A stretch of DNA of 64,000 bases from Endobacter medicaginis (GTDB taxonomy: Bacteria; Pseudomonadota; Alphaproteobacteria; Acetobacterales; Acetobacteraceae). The position numbers were made by a program, and so were the translations under genes. Within the stretch, counting starts at the first letter, position 1, and the number at the start of each line of letters is the position of its first letter. This document shows positions 1 to 8,527 of the stretch, one piece after another. Under the pieces are notes generated by a model. It was not told where the DNA came from and did no database searches. It worked only from the letters and a program-made list of their open reading frames with translations. The stretch lies in the NCBI RefSeq assembly GCF_014192375.1, contig NZ_JACHXV010000006.1:62001-126000 (forward strand), in the 5' to 3' direction.

Positions 1-1
1 C

Positions 2-355
2 AGCTTCGTGCGCACCGCGACCGGCATCCGTTTTCATGACGACGTGCGTGGCAGCGGACCGGAGCCGGTGAAGGGGCAGACGGTGGAGGTGCTCTACACG
101 GGCTGGCTGATGACCCCGCAGCACACCAAGGGGAAGATGTTCGACCACTCCACCGACCCCGCCAAGCCGTTCAGCTTCACGCTCGGCGCCGACCAGGTGA
201 TCCGCGGCTGGGAGATGGGGGTGTCGACGATGCATGTCGGCGGCGAGCGCACGCTGGTGATCCCGCCGGACCTCGGCTACGGGCCGCAGGGTGCGGGTCC
301 GATCCCGGGCGGGGCGACGCTGATCTTCGACATCAAGCTGCTCGCCATTCACTGA
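2..355 (+). CDS. FKBP-type peptidyl-prolyl cis-trans isomerase (5' end probably outside window)
   Basis: Catalyses cis-trans isomerisation of Xaa-Pro peptide bonds, helping proteins fold. The visible protein is one compact FKBP domain: VLYTGWL near the start, FSFTLG, VIRGWEMGV, GGERTLVIPP, LGYG and the final GATLIFDIKLL strand are all family signatures. The frame is open to the left edge with no stop. A GTG at base 8 could serve as start, but relatives usually carry several residues before the 'TTxSG' position, so a few N-terminal codons are probably missing and a signal peptide cannot be excluded. A 124-base gap follows before the next gene on the same strand. Confidence 0.9.
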   Translation, partial: SFVRTATGIRFHDDVRGSGPEPVKGQTVEVLYTGWLMTPQHTKGKMFDHSTDPAKPFSFTLGADQVIRGWEMGVSTMHVGGERTLVIPPDLGYGPQGAGPIPGGATLIFDIKLLAIH

Positions 356-479
356 GCCATCCCTGACCGGTGCGGCCTGGGCGCAATCCGCGCTCGGGCC
401 GCTCTGGAAATGATGCTGGACCGGCCGGGGTCCGATCGCCTGTCCTTGCGCGAGCAGAACGCACCGCAGGGGACCGATC

Positions 480-1400
480 ATGACCGACACAGCCGTTATC
501 GACAGCATCGCCGCCAGTCGCCGGACCGAGCTGACCGAGCCGCTTGGCACGCGGTTCGATGGCCTCGACCTCCGCGACCACCTCACCCCGGCGTTCGGCA
601 CGATGCTGCGTCGTCTGCTGGCGCGGCGCGGGGTGGTGGTCTTCGGTGGCCAGGAGGCCCTGTCGCCGGCCGGACAGGTCGCCTTTACCCGGCTGCTGGG
701 CGAGCCGGTGCCCAATGCCGGACGCAGCTTCGAGCTCGACGGCCAGAACGAGATCACCGTGCTGTCGAACGTGGTCGAGAACGGCATGGCGATGGGCAGC
801 GCCGTGGCCGGCCGCGCCTGGCACACCGATTCCGCCTATACCGCCCAGCCCGCCGCCTACACCGTGCTGCATGGCATCGAGGTGCCTGCGAGCGGCGGCG
901 GCACCGCCTTCGGCGATCTGCGCCGCGCCTGGCGCGCGATCGGTGAGGCGCGACGCGCGCAGCTGCGCGGCAGGCGGGCCACCTACAGCGCCTGTCGGCT
1001 GTTCCACAGGCAGAGCGGACCGGTCAGCGCCGAGGAACGCGCGCTCTATCCGGAGGTGACGCATCCGCTGGTGCGGCTGCATCCGGAGACGGGCGAGGAG
1101 TGCCTCTACATCAACGACAACGACCTGGTCGGCATCGAGGGCATGGACGATGCGGAGGCGCGGGACTTCGTCGCCGAGATGTTCGCCCTCGCCTCCGACG
1201 ACGGTCGCGGCGTGCTGATCCATGACTGGCGGCCGGGCGATCTGGTGGCCTGGGACAACCGCTTCCTGATCCATGTCGGGCTGCCTTACGACACGAAGCG
1301 CGAGCGTCGCCGGCTGCATCGCGCCTGGACCCGCGGCGAGGTCCCGATCGCCGCCCCCGCCAGTGCCCCCGTCAGTGCCCCAGTCATGGCGGCGGTCTGA
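480..1400 (+). CDS. TauD/TfdA-family Fe(II)/2-oxoglutarate-dependent dioxygenase
   Basis: Predicted non-haem iron oxygenase that hydroxylates a small organic substrate (taurine/sulfonate, aryloxyacid or similar) using 2-oxoglutarate and O2 in the cytosol. The 306-residue length fits the family. The iron-binding HxD is visible as AWHTDSAY (H115, D117), and the distal histidine lies in the C-terminal WDNR...RRRLHRAW region (about H280). After it comes a short Ala/Pro-rich tail of low complexity. Substrate cannot be read from sequence. A divergent LysR/MFS pair follows immediately; the LysR stop codon lies inside the last codons of this gene, so the three may form one uptake-and-catabolism unit (inference). 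Confidence 0.85.
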   Translation: MTDTAVIDSIAASRRTELTEPLGTRFDGLDLRDHLTPAFGTMLRRLLARRGVVVFGGQEALSPAGQVAFTRLLGEPVPNAGRSFELDGQNEITVLSNVVENGMAMGSAVAGRAWHTDSAYTAQPAAYTVLHGIEVPASGGGTAFGDLRRAWRAIGEARRAQLRGRRATYSACRLFHRQSGPVSAEERALYPEVTHPLVRLHPETGEECLYINDNDLVGIEGMDDAEARDFVAEMFALASDDGRGVLIHDWRPGDLVAWDNRFLIHVGLPYDTKRERRRLHRAWTRGEVPIAAPASAPVSAPVMAAV

Positions 1401-2313
1401 CGCCGTCATCGGCAAGCGCCATGCGCAGCAGCTCGATGAAGGCGGCCAGCGCGCCGGAGACGAAGCCGTCGGGGCGGCGATAGAGGGCGAGCGCGGAACT
1501 CAGCTCGCCCGTCTCCGCCTCGCCGAGGATGGCGCGGTGCACCAGCCCATCGCCGCGCGCCGAAAGGCCCAGCCGGGCCTGGAACCCGACCGCGCCAGTG
1601 CGCCGGACCAAAGCGCGCATCAGCTCGTAGGAGCCGACTTCGGCGATCACGTGCAGCCGCTCGCGATGGCGGGCCAGAAAGGTGGACAGATGGGTGTTGA
1701 TCGACACATCCGGCGTGCCGAGGATCAGCGGCGAGCCGAGCAGCGCCTCGAAGCGCAACGGACCATCCTCGGCGGCGAGCGGGTGATCCTCGCGCAGCAC
1801 CGCGCCGACCGCGCTGCGATGGAGCGCGAGACGGGTCAGGGCGGCGTTCTCGGGCGCCCAGAACGACAGTCCGAGATCGGCCTCGCCGGACGCGACCATC
1901 GGCGGCACCGCATGCGAGCCCACGGTGCGCACCCGGACCCGCACGGACGGAAAACGGGTGGCCATCGCCGCCATCGCCTCGGGAATGATGCGCACATTGG
2001 CAGTCTCGATCGCGGCCAGGCCGATCTCGCCGGACTGGCCGCCCTCCAGGGCCGCCAGTTCGGCGACGGTCTCGCGCGCGTCGCGCATCGCACCGGTCAC
2101 ATGGCGCGCCAGCACCTCGCCGGCGGGTGTCAGGCGCAGCCCGCCCGGCAGCCGGTCGAACAGCTTCATGCCGATATCGGCCTCGAGATTGAGGATCTGC
2201 CGGTTGACCGCCGACGATGCGACATTGAGATGCCGCGCCGCCTGACGGATCGATCCGCTGACCCGCACCGTGTCGAAATACACCACCGCCAGAGAGGAAA
2301 GGCGCAGACGCAT
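1384..2313 (-). CDS. LysR-family transcriptional regulator
   Basis: DNA-binding regulator of about 309 residues, normal LTTR length. Residues about 5-65 form the winged helix-turn-helix (GSIRQAARHLNVASSAVNRQ, then LEADIGMKLFDR and LTPAGEVL). The rest is a substrate-binding-type co-inducer domain. The start at 2313 has a good ribosome site (GGGAG, six bases upstream). It is divergent from the MFS gene and the two start codons overlap. Its 3' end overlaps the dioxygenase 3' end by 17 bases on the opposite strand. Likely regulates the transporter and perhaps the dioxygenase, as LTTRs usually control divergent neighbours (inference). Confidence 0.92.
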   Translation of the reverse strand: MRLRLSSLAVVYFDTVRVSGSIRQAARHLNVASSAVNRQILNLEADIGMKLFDRLPGGLRLTPAGEVLARHVTGAMRDARETVAELAALEGGQSGEIGLAAIETANVRIIPEAMAAMATRFPSVRVRVRTVGSHAVPPMVASGEADLGLSFWAPENAALTRLALHRSAVGAVLREDHPLAAEDGPLRFEALLGSPLILGTPDVSINTHLSTFLARHRERLHVIAEVGSYELMRALVRRTGAVGFQARLGLSARGDGLVHRAILGEAETGELSSALALYRRPDGFVSGALAAFIELLRMALADDGVRPPP

Positions 2314-3637
2314 GCCGGTCTCCCGCACGATCGCACCGTCGCCTGACGGAGCGGTTCCCGCCCATGATGCGAACACATCGCCGGCACGGCAACGCGGTCG
2401 CGGTGGGGCGCGCATCGCCGCACCGCTGGCGATCCTCGCCGTCTACGTCCTCTATGGCTGGGAGCAGATGATCATCCCGACCATGCTGGCGCCGATCCGG
2501 CACGATCTCGGCGCAGGCGTCGCCGCGATGGGTCTGCTGGCCGGCATCTTCATGCTCGGCTCGGCGGCCGGTGCGCTGGCGGCCGGTGCGGTGGGCCGGC
2601 GGGTCGGACTCGGCACGCTGCTGGTGGGCAGTGCGGCGACGTTTTCGGTCTGCACGCTGCTGGCCGGCCTCGCGCCGGGCTATCGCAGCCTGCTGCTGAC
2701 CCGGGTCGGCACCGGCATCGGCGAAGGGGCCTATTGCGTGGCGATGTTCGCCTATCTGGGCCGGCTGCTGCCGGGCTGGCGCAGCACGGTGATGGGCCTG
2801 GCCTCGTCGATCTTCGGCCTGGCCTTGTTCAGCGGCCCGGCGCTGATCGTCTGGCTGGCCGCGGCGGGCGGTGGCTGGCGGGCGCCCAATCTGGGCCTGG
2901 GCGCGCTCAGCCTGGCTGCGGTGGGGCTGCTCCGCATCACCCTGCGCGCCGATCCCGCCGGCCGGGCGGCGCCGCCACCGGCGGCCTCCGCACCGGCGCA
3001 GACGCCTGCCGCCGGGCCCGGTCTATGGCCGGCCGTATTGCTGGCGACGATCGTCAACGGCTTCTGCGGCTTCGCCTATATCGGCATGTTCCAGCTCTAT
3101 GCGCATGTCGCGCTGGGCCTGTCGGCGATGAGTGCCGCCGGCGTGTTCGGCTGCTACGGGCTGGGCACCATTCTCGGCGGCGCGCCGGTCGGGCAGATCC
3201 TCGACCGCTGGGGACGCCGTGGCGGCGTGCTGCTGCTGCTCGCCCTCGGCGCGGGTCTCGGCAGCGCGCTGTTCGGTGCTCTCGGCACGCCCGGCCCGGG
3301 CATCGAGGCGCTGCTGTCGCTGCTCTACGGCATGGTGGTCAGCGGCGTCTTCACCAACTGCTTCGCGCTGACGCAGGACATCTGTGGCGCCGACGAGGAT
3401 GTCGGCGCCTTCGGCCGCATGCTGGCGGCGCACACGGTGGCCGAGGCGCTGTCCGGCTCCGCCTTCGTGCTGGCGATGGGCAGCGGCTTCGATCGCGCGA
3501 GCGGTCCGCTGTGGCTCTATGCGTTGCCCTACGGGCTGTCGGCACTGCTGGTCGGCTTCGCGCCGCGGCGGCCGCGCCCGTCAGGCCACCGCGCTGTCGA
3601 GAGCACGCATCATGACCGCCCGGTCGCCGGGGCGTGA
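2312..3637 (+). CDS. MFS transporter
   Basis: Inner-membrane secondary transporter of the major facilitator superfamily, about 441 residues with roughly 12 hydrophobic segments. The first is LAILAVYVLYGWEQ, and GAVGRRVGLG matches the family's loop 2-3 pattern. A cytoplasmic Pro/Ala-rich linker around residues 225-240 separates the two halves. Start chosen at ATG 2312 because GAGGAAAGG lies about nine bases upstream and no in-frame ATG/GTG occurs before the first membrane segment. This leaves an unusually long polar N-terminus of about 35 residues. The start overlaps that of the divergent LysR gene by two bases. Substrate unknown. The 3' end overlaps the opposing antiporter gene by 57 bases. 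Confidence 0.88.
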   Translation: MPVSRTIAPSPDGAVPAHDANTSPARQRGRGGARIAAPLAILAVYVLYGWEQMIIPTMLAPIRHDLGAGVAAMGLLAGIFMLGSAAGALAAGAVGRRVGLGTLLVGSAATFSVCTLLAGLAPGYRSLLLTRVGTGIGEGAYCVAMFAYLGRLLPGWRSTVMGLASSIFGLALFSGPALIVWLAAAGGGWRAPNLGLGALSLAAVGLLRITLRADPAGRAAPPPAASAPAQTPAAGPGLWPAVLLATIVNGFCGFAYIGMFQLYAHVALGLSAMSAAGVFGCYGLGTILGGAPVGQILDRWGRRGGVLLLLALGAGLGSALFGALGTPGPGIEALLSLLYGMVVSGVFTNCFALTQDICGADEDVGAFGRMLAAHTVAEALSGSAFVLAMGSGFDRASGPLWLYALPYGLSALLVGFAPRRPRPSGHRAVESTHHDRPVAGA

Positions 3638-5398
3638 GAGCGGCTTTTCGGTATCCTCCGGCGACGAGATCGCCAGCGCACCATTGGCCCGCAGCAGCAT
3701 CAGCCGGATGGCATGGCGCTGGCCGTCGGCGCCGGTCTCCGGCGCATCGTCCGGCGCCTCGACCGAGAAGCGCCAGCCGGCCTTCCACAGCCGCTCGAAC
3801 AGGTCGAAATCGAAATCCTCGCGGCCGAACACCTTGCCGCGCATCTCGCGCGAGATGCCGCGGTGCAGGTCGAGCCGGTAGGCGCCGGGGCTGAGCTGGA
3901 ACACCCGCTCGCGACCGAGTTCGGGAGCGAGACGCGCGCAGACCAGGCCGTTGTACATCGGGTCGGGGGTAGCGGCGAGCAGGTAGTCCACCGGCCGCTC
4001 CATCAGCGCCTCAGAGCCATGATTGGAGATCAGCTCTCCCTGCAGCACCGGCACCCCCGTCTCGCGCGCCTCGGACAGCGCGCCGGGATAGGTGTCCACC
4101 AGCAAGGTGGGCATGCCGGCGGCGTTGAGTACCCGGCTCAGCCCCGTCGTCCAGGGGGTCGCACCGACGATGGCGAAACCGGGGGTGTCGCTGAGCGTGA
4201 GGCGCAGCCTGCGCGCCAGCGGCGCGAGCGAGAATCCATGCAGCACCATCGTCGCCGCGATCACCGCGAACACCGCCGGCATCACCAGTTGCGCGGTGGG
4301 ATATCCCGCCTCCTCGAGGCGCAGCCCGGCGACGCCGGCGACGGCGGCGGCGACGATGCCGCGCGGCGCGATCCAGCCGCTGAGCGCGCGCTCCTGCCAC
4401 GACAGGCCCGAAAACAGCGTCGACAGCGCGATCGCCACCGGTCGCACCACGAACAGCACCGCCAGCGTCAGCCCCAGGATCGGCCACGACAGATGCGCCA
4501 GCACCGCGCGGTCGAGATCGGAGGTCAGCACGATGAACAGGCACGATACGATCAGCACCACCAGCGATTCCTTGAACCGCCGCAATTCGCCCAGCCCGGT
4601 GACGTGCAGGTTGGCGAGTGCCAGGCCGAAGGCGGTGGACGCGACGAGGCCGGCGCCCTCCATGATGCAGTTGCACACCGCATAGGCCGACAGTGCGAAG
4701 GCGAGCAGGATCGGTGTCTTGAGCGTCTCCGGCAGCAGGTCGCGGGTGAACAGCCGCCGCACGCCCAGCGCGAGGGCGAAGCCGACGGCGGCGGAGATGC
4801 CGACGCTGACCACCAGCTTGGCCACCACCGCGCCGATCGCCAGCGTGCCGTAGCCGGATTTGGCCCGGAACAGCAGCACCTGCAGCACGAGGGTGGCCAG
4901 GATCGCGCCCACCGGATCGTTGAGGATCGCCTCCCAGCGCAGGAATGCGGCCGGGCGCTTGCGCAGGCGCGTGTGACGCAGCAGCGGCAGCACCACGGTC
5001 GGCCCGGTCACGGTGACGATGGCGCCGAACAGCAGCGACGGGCCGATCGCCAGCCCGCCGATCCAGTGCGCCGCCGCCGAGCCCAGCACCCAGTTCAGCG
5101 GCAGCGCGATCACGGTCAGCCGCAACACCCCCTCGCCCGCCGCCCGCAACTCGCGCAGGTCGAGCGCCAGGCCACCCTCGAAGACGATGATCGCCACGCA
5201 CAGGCCCACCAGCGGCTGCATCATCGGGCCGAGCACGTGGCTGGGCTGGATGATGCGCAGCCCGGGGCCGAGGATCAGCCCGGTGGCGAACAGCAGCACG
5301 ATCGCCGGTAGCCGCAGCCGCCAGGCGAACCATTGTGCGACCACCCCGCCGAGTACGACGCACAGGACGGCGATCGCTATTCCGATTTCCATGCGCAT
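3581..5398 (-). CDS. Cation:proton antiporter (CPA type) with C-terminal nucleotide-binding-like domain
   Basis: Inner-membrane Na+(K+)/H+ exchanger, 605 residues. About twelve membrane segments occupy residues 1-390 (start MEIGIAIAVLCVVLGGVV). FEGGLALDL and the ILNDPVGAI motif carry the acidic residues expected for ion exchange. The C-terminal 200 residues begin FAIVGATPWTTGLSRVL and continue with LLVDTYP, a TrkA-N-like Rossmann pattern that usually regulates transport, although the glycine signature is not canonical. Two in-frame ATGs (5398, 5392) are possible starts. It appears monocistronic and opposes the MFS gene. Confidence 0.9.
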   Translation of the reverse strand: MRMEIGIAIAVLCVVLGGVVAQWFAWRLRLPAIVLLFATGLILGPGLRIIQPSHVLGPMMQPLVGLCVAIIVFEGGLALDLRELRAAGEGVLRLTVIALPLNWVLGSAAAHWIGGLAIGPSLLFGAIVTVTGPTVVLPLLRHTRLRKRPAAFLRWEAILNDPVGAILATLVLQVLLFRAKSGYGTLAIGAVVAKLVVSVGISAAVGFALALGVRRLFTRDLLPETLKTPILLAFALSAYAVCNCIMEGAGLVASTAFGLALANLHVTGLGELRRFKESLVVLIVSCLFIVLTSDLDRAVLAHLSWPILGLTLAVLFVVRPVAIALSTLFSGLSWQERALSGWIAPRGIVAAAVAGVAGLRLEEAGYPTAQLVMPAVFAVIAATMVLHGFSLAPLARRLRLTLSDTPGFAIVGATPWTTGLSRVLNAAGMPTLLVDTYPGALSEARETGVPVLQGELISNHGSEALMERPVDYLLAATPDPMYNGLVCARLAPELGRERVFQLSPGAYRLDLHRGISREMRGKVFGREDFDFDLFERLWKAGWRFSVEAPDDAPETGADGQRHAIRLMLLRANGALAISSPEDTEKPLSRPGDRAVMMRALDSAVA

Positions 5399-5564
5399 CC
5401 CGTCGATGGAGGTTGTGGCCCTGGCGGCAAGCCGGACCCGAAGCGTCAACCGGTCAATGTGCCGGCGACACGGCAAGGACGGGGTCGCCGCATCGGCCAC
5501 CTCGCCCTTCGGCGCAAGCATGACGCAGGGCACGCCCGGCGGTCAAACCGCCGTCGTGACAGGC

Positions 5565-6107
5565 TCAGTCGCGGACCGCGGCGTAACTGACGCAGTCCCG
5601 CGGCGCGGCGGAGAGACTCGGGTGCACCAGCCAGCGGCGCAGGATCCCTTCGCGCACCAGTCCGGCCTTCTGCATCACGCGCGCGGACGCAATGTTGTCG
5701 ATGTCCGCCACCGCACCGATCCGCCAGATCCCAGGACGTGCAAGGGCCCAGCGCACGACAGGGGTCAGCGCCTCGGTCATCAGGCCCTGCCCCCAATGCG
5801 CACGGGCCAGCACATAGCCGAAGGACAGGTGGCCCGCTGCCGGCGCACGCAGGTCGAACGCGCCGAATGCGCTGCCGCCATCAGGGTCGGTCAGGACGTA
5901 GGTGCGATGCGCCGGCCCGTCGATCGACGCGGCAACGAACGCTTCGGTCTCATGCAGCGAGGCGTGCGGGCGCCAGGTCAGGTAGCGGGTGACCTCGGCA
6001 TCGCGTGCGTAGGCAGCGAAGATCGCTTCCGCATCCCCGGCGGCGATCGGTCGCAGACGCAGGCGGGAGGTGACGAAGCCCGACGGGAAGATCATGGGGC
6101 GGAGCAT
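5565..6107 (-). CDS. GNAT-family N-acetyltransferase (RimJ/RimL-like)
   Basis: Transfers an acetyl group from acetyl-CoA to an amine acceptor. The 180-residue protein has the RimJ/L arrangement: TSRLRLRPI at the N-terminus, SFGYVLARAHWGQGLMTEAL (the acetyl-CoA loop region) near residue 105-120, and IDNIASARVMQKAGLVREG near the C-terminus. Such proteins acetylate ribosomal protein N-termini or small amines; the substrate here is unknown. Start 6107 or 6095 (two in-frame ATGs). Divergent from the extensin-like gene with a gap of about 70 bases. Confidence 0.88.
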   Translation of the reverse strand: MLRPMIFPSGFVTSRLRLRPIAAGDAEAIFAAYARDAEVTRYLTWRPHASLHETEAFVAASIDGPAHRTYVLTDPDGGSAFGAFDLRAPAAGHLSFGYVLARAHWGQGLMTEALTPVVRWALARPGIWRIGAVADIDNIASARVMQKAGLVREGILRRWLVHPSLSAAPRDCVSYAAVRD

Positions 6108-6175
6108 GTCACGGCGCCGCACGCGAGGACATCGCCTGCGCGAACCCGCCGGCGAGCGCAGGCGTTGCGGACATC

Positions 6176-6856
6176 GTGCCGATACGTCGGATCCTGCTGG
6201 GAATCGTGGTGCTCGCTGTCGCGATCGCCGCAGCGCAGCATCGGCGCTGGCTGCCAGCGCCCTGGGACCCCACGCAGCCGCTCGATCTGCGGGCAACGGT
6301 CACCCTCGTCACGCCGCTCAAGAAACGGCTGCTGGAGGCGGATCCCGGCCTGTGCGCGGCAGCGCTGGCGACCGCACCGCTCGGCGTGCGCCGGGTGCCG
6401 GACAGCTTCGGCGCGTGTCCGCTGCGCGATGCGGTGCGTGTCAGCGGCGGCGTGGTGGCGACGCATCCGTCGAGCTTTCTCGCCTCCTGCCGGCTGGCGG
6501 TGGACTGGGCGATGTTCGCACGCGATGCCGCCGCCCTCGCACACAGCCGGTTCGGACGCACGCTGACCGGGATCGACCATCTCGGCAGCTATGCGTGTCG
6601 CGACGTGCGCGGGCGGCCGGGGGTGGAGAGCAGCCACGGGCGGGCGGATGCGATCGATGTTTCGGCCTTCGTGTTCGCCGACGGGCGTCGGCTGTCGGTC
6701 TCGGACTGGCGGGAGAGCGGGGCCGACGGCGCGCTGCTGCATGCGCTGCGCGACCTGGCCTGCCAGGATTTCGGCCTCGTGCTCTCACCGGACTACAACG
6801 CCGATCACGCTGGACACCTGCATCTTCAGGCCGGCGGCTTCGGCCTATGTCGCTGA
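6176..6856 (+). CDS. Extensin-family (extensin_C-like) exported protein
   Basis: A 226-residue protein with an N-terminal hydrophobic segment (ILLGIVVLAVAIAAA) that could be a signal anchor. The C-terminal extensin-like domain is clear: LDHLGSYACR-type region, SSHGRADAIDVSAF, LADGRRL-like and SPDYNADHAGHLHL, with the conserved His/Asp residues of this D-Ala-D-Ala-carboxypeptidase-like fold. Members are periplasmic and common in Alphaproteobacteria, and a cell-wall role is usually assumed rather than shown. The start codon at 6176 is GTG. The stop overlaps the 3' end of the opposing DUF979 gene by 12 bases. Confidence 0.85.
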   Translation: MPIRRILLGIVVLAVAIAAAQHRRWLPAPWDPTQPLDLRATVTLVTPLKKRLLEADPGLCAAALATAPLGVRRVPDSFGACPLRDAVRVSGGVVATHPSSFLASCRLAVDWAMFARDAAALAHSRFGRTLTGIDHLGSYACRDVRGRPGVESSHGRADAIDVSAFVFADGRRLSVSDWRESGADGALLHALRDLACQDFGLVLSPDYNADHAGHLHLQAGGFGLCR

Positions 6857-7852
6857 TCGATACACCACGCACTGCATCAGGATCAGGATGAAGACCAGCA
6901 CCGCGGCACCGGTCGGGGCCTGCACGCGGATCACCGACCAGCGCGAGGGCAGGCCCAGCAGGGCGACGGGGACGATGTTGAAGGTCGCCGCCATCGGGGT
7001 CAGCAGCGTGCCGCAATAGCCGGCCAGCATGCCGAGCGACGACATCGCCACCGGATCGCCGCCATAGCGGCCCACCACCAGCGGCAGGCCGATGCCGGCG
7101 GTCATCACCGGGAAGGCGGCGAAGGCATTGCCGGTGACGATGGTCAGCGCGACCATGCCCAGCCCGTAGGCGAGCAGGGCGAGGCCCGGCGCTGCCTCCG
7201 GCAGCACGCCTGCCGCCAGACGCGACACCGCCTCGCCCACCCCGCAGGCGACGAACACCGCGCCCAGGGCGGCCAGCATCTGCGGCAGCACCGCCGCCCA
7301 GCCCATCGCGTCCGCCAGCCGCCGCCCCTCGACCAGTGGTGCCAGCATCTGGTGTGGCAGGCGCTGATGGCGGCGCATCAGCAGCAGCGCATAGCGCGGA
7401 CGCCGCGTCAGCCACATCGCCGCCACCAGCGCGATGATGCAGGCGAGGCTGAGGGCCACCAGCGTGACCTGGGCGGGATCGACCAGCGCCCGCCCCTGCC
7501 AGCGCAGCGGACGCAGCAGGAGACTGAACAGCCCGGCCAGCAGCGGCACCAGCAGGGCCGGCACCAGCAGTCGCCCGCGCAGCCTGCGCGCGCTGTCGCG
7601 CCGGCGGCGGGCGTCCTCGTCGCCGATCCGCCCCGGACGCAGTCCGATCGCGGCCAGGCCGACCATCACCAGCACGAGGCTGCCGTCGAGCAGGTCGGGC
7701 AGGTAAGGCCCCACCATCAGCAGCACCGCATACACGCCCCAGAACGCCGCACTGCGCCAGCGCGCACGGTCGAAGCGGCCGAACAGGTGCAGCAGCGCGA
7801 AGCCGGCGAACATCGCCCCGGTCAGCGCGCAGGCCCATTGCGTGCCGATCAT
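6845..7852 (-). CDS. DUF979 family membrane protein
   Basis: Very hydrophobic 335-residue protein with about nine membrane segments; the C-terminal half (VTGNAFAAFPVMTAGIGLPL, GMLAGYCGTLLTPMAATFN) matches the DUF979 family. Its start overlaps the stop of the upstream DUF969 gene in an ATGA (7849-7852), so the two are translationally coupled and probably form one two-component permease. In known genomes DUF969/DUF979 pairs accompany pyroglutamate or peptide-degrading genes. Here the pair is divergent from a 5-oxoprolinase, so uptake of 5-oxoproline or a related cyclic amide is a reasonable inference. Family function is not established to my knowledge. Confidence 0.85.
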   Translation of the reverse strand: MIGTQWACALTGAMFAGFALLHLFGRFDRARWRSAAFWGVYAVLLMVGPYLPDLLDGSLVLVMVGLAAIGLRPGRIGDEDARRRRDSARRLRGRLLVPALLVPLLAGLFSLLLRPLRWQGRALVDPAQVTLVALSLACIIALVAAMWLTRRPRYALLLMRRHQRLPHQMLAPLVEGRRLADAMGWAAVLPQMLAALGAVFVACGVGEAVSRLAAGVLPEAAPGLALLAYGLGMVALTIVTGNAFAAFPVMTAGIGLPLVVGRYGGDPVAMSSLGMLAGYCGTLLTPMAATFNIVPVALLGLPSRWSVIRVQAPTGAAVLVFILILMQCVVYRSAT

Positions 7853-8493
7853 CGGCGGTCGCGCCGCAGCAGGCGGGCCGCATGGGCGAGGAAGGCGAAC
7901 ACCGCCACCGGCACCGCCCACAGCGACAGTCGCCACGGATCGGCCGCTACCCCGGCCTGTAGCAGCATGCCGCGCATCAGCAGCACCGCGCCCATGGCGA
8001 GAAAGACATCCTCGCCAAAGAACAGGCCGATATTGTCGGTCGCCGCCGCCCAGGCACGCAGGCGTGGGCGCGCAGACGCATCGAGCGGCCCGGCGGTTTC
8101 GGCCGCCGCCTCCACCATCGGCGCGAGCACCGGCCGCACGCTTTGCGCCTGGCCGCCGATCGCGCTCAGCCCGATCGCCGCACTGACCTGACGCACGGCG
8201 AGGTAGGAGACCAGCAGCCGACCGACGCGCACGCCAGCCCGTCGCGCCACCAGCAGGCGCACCCGCTCGCGCAGGCCGCGACTTTCCAGCAGCCCGATCA
8301 CCGGCAGCACCAGCCAGCCGATGGCGATGAAATCGTCGTGCACGAAAGCGTGGCCGAGTGCCGCGACGGTCGCACCCACCCCCTGCCCCGACGCCAACCC
8401 GCTGGCGAGGGCTGCGAGGACTGTCACCAGCAGCGGGTTCACTCCGAGCGCGAAACCGATAATGATGACCGCGACACCTGACAGGACCAGCAT
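7849..8493 (-). CDS. DUF969 family membrane protein
   Basis: First gene of the DUF969-DUF979 pair; 214 residues with about six membrane segments (VLSGVAVIIIGFALGVN at the start). Features typical of the family include HDDFIAIGWLVLPVIGLLE and the AAATDNIGLFFGEDVF segment, whose charged residues lie within a membrane region. Start at ATG 8493, divergent from the oxoprolinase gene with only about 34 bases between the starts, so promoters must overlap the opposite coding regions. Likely works with DUF979 as one transporter (inference from strict pairing). Confidence 0.85.
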   Translation of the reverse strand: MLVLSGVAVIIIGFALGVNPLLVTVLAALASGLASGQGVGATVAALGHAFVHDDFIAIGWLVLPVIGLLESRGLRERVRLLVARRAGVRVGRLLVSYLAVRQVSAAIGLSAIGGQAQSVRPVLAPMVEAAAETAGPLDASARPRLRAWAAATDNIGLFFGEDVFLAMGAVLLMRGMLLQAGVAADPWRLSLWAVPVAVFAFLAHAARLLRRDRR

Positions 8494-8527
8494 GAACGGG
8501 GGGCTCCGGCGGATGGAAGCTGAGAGC

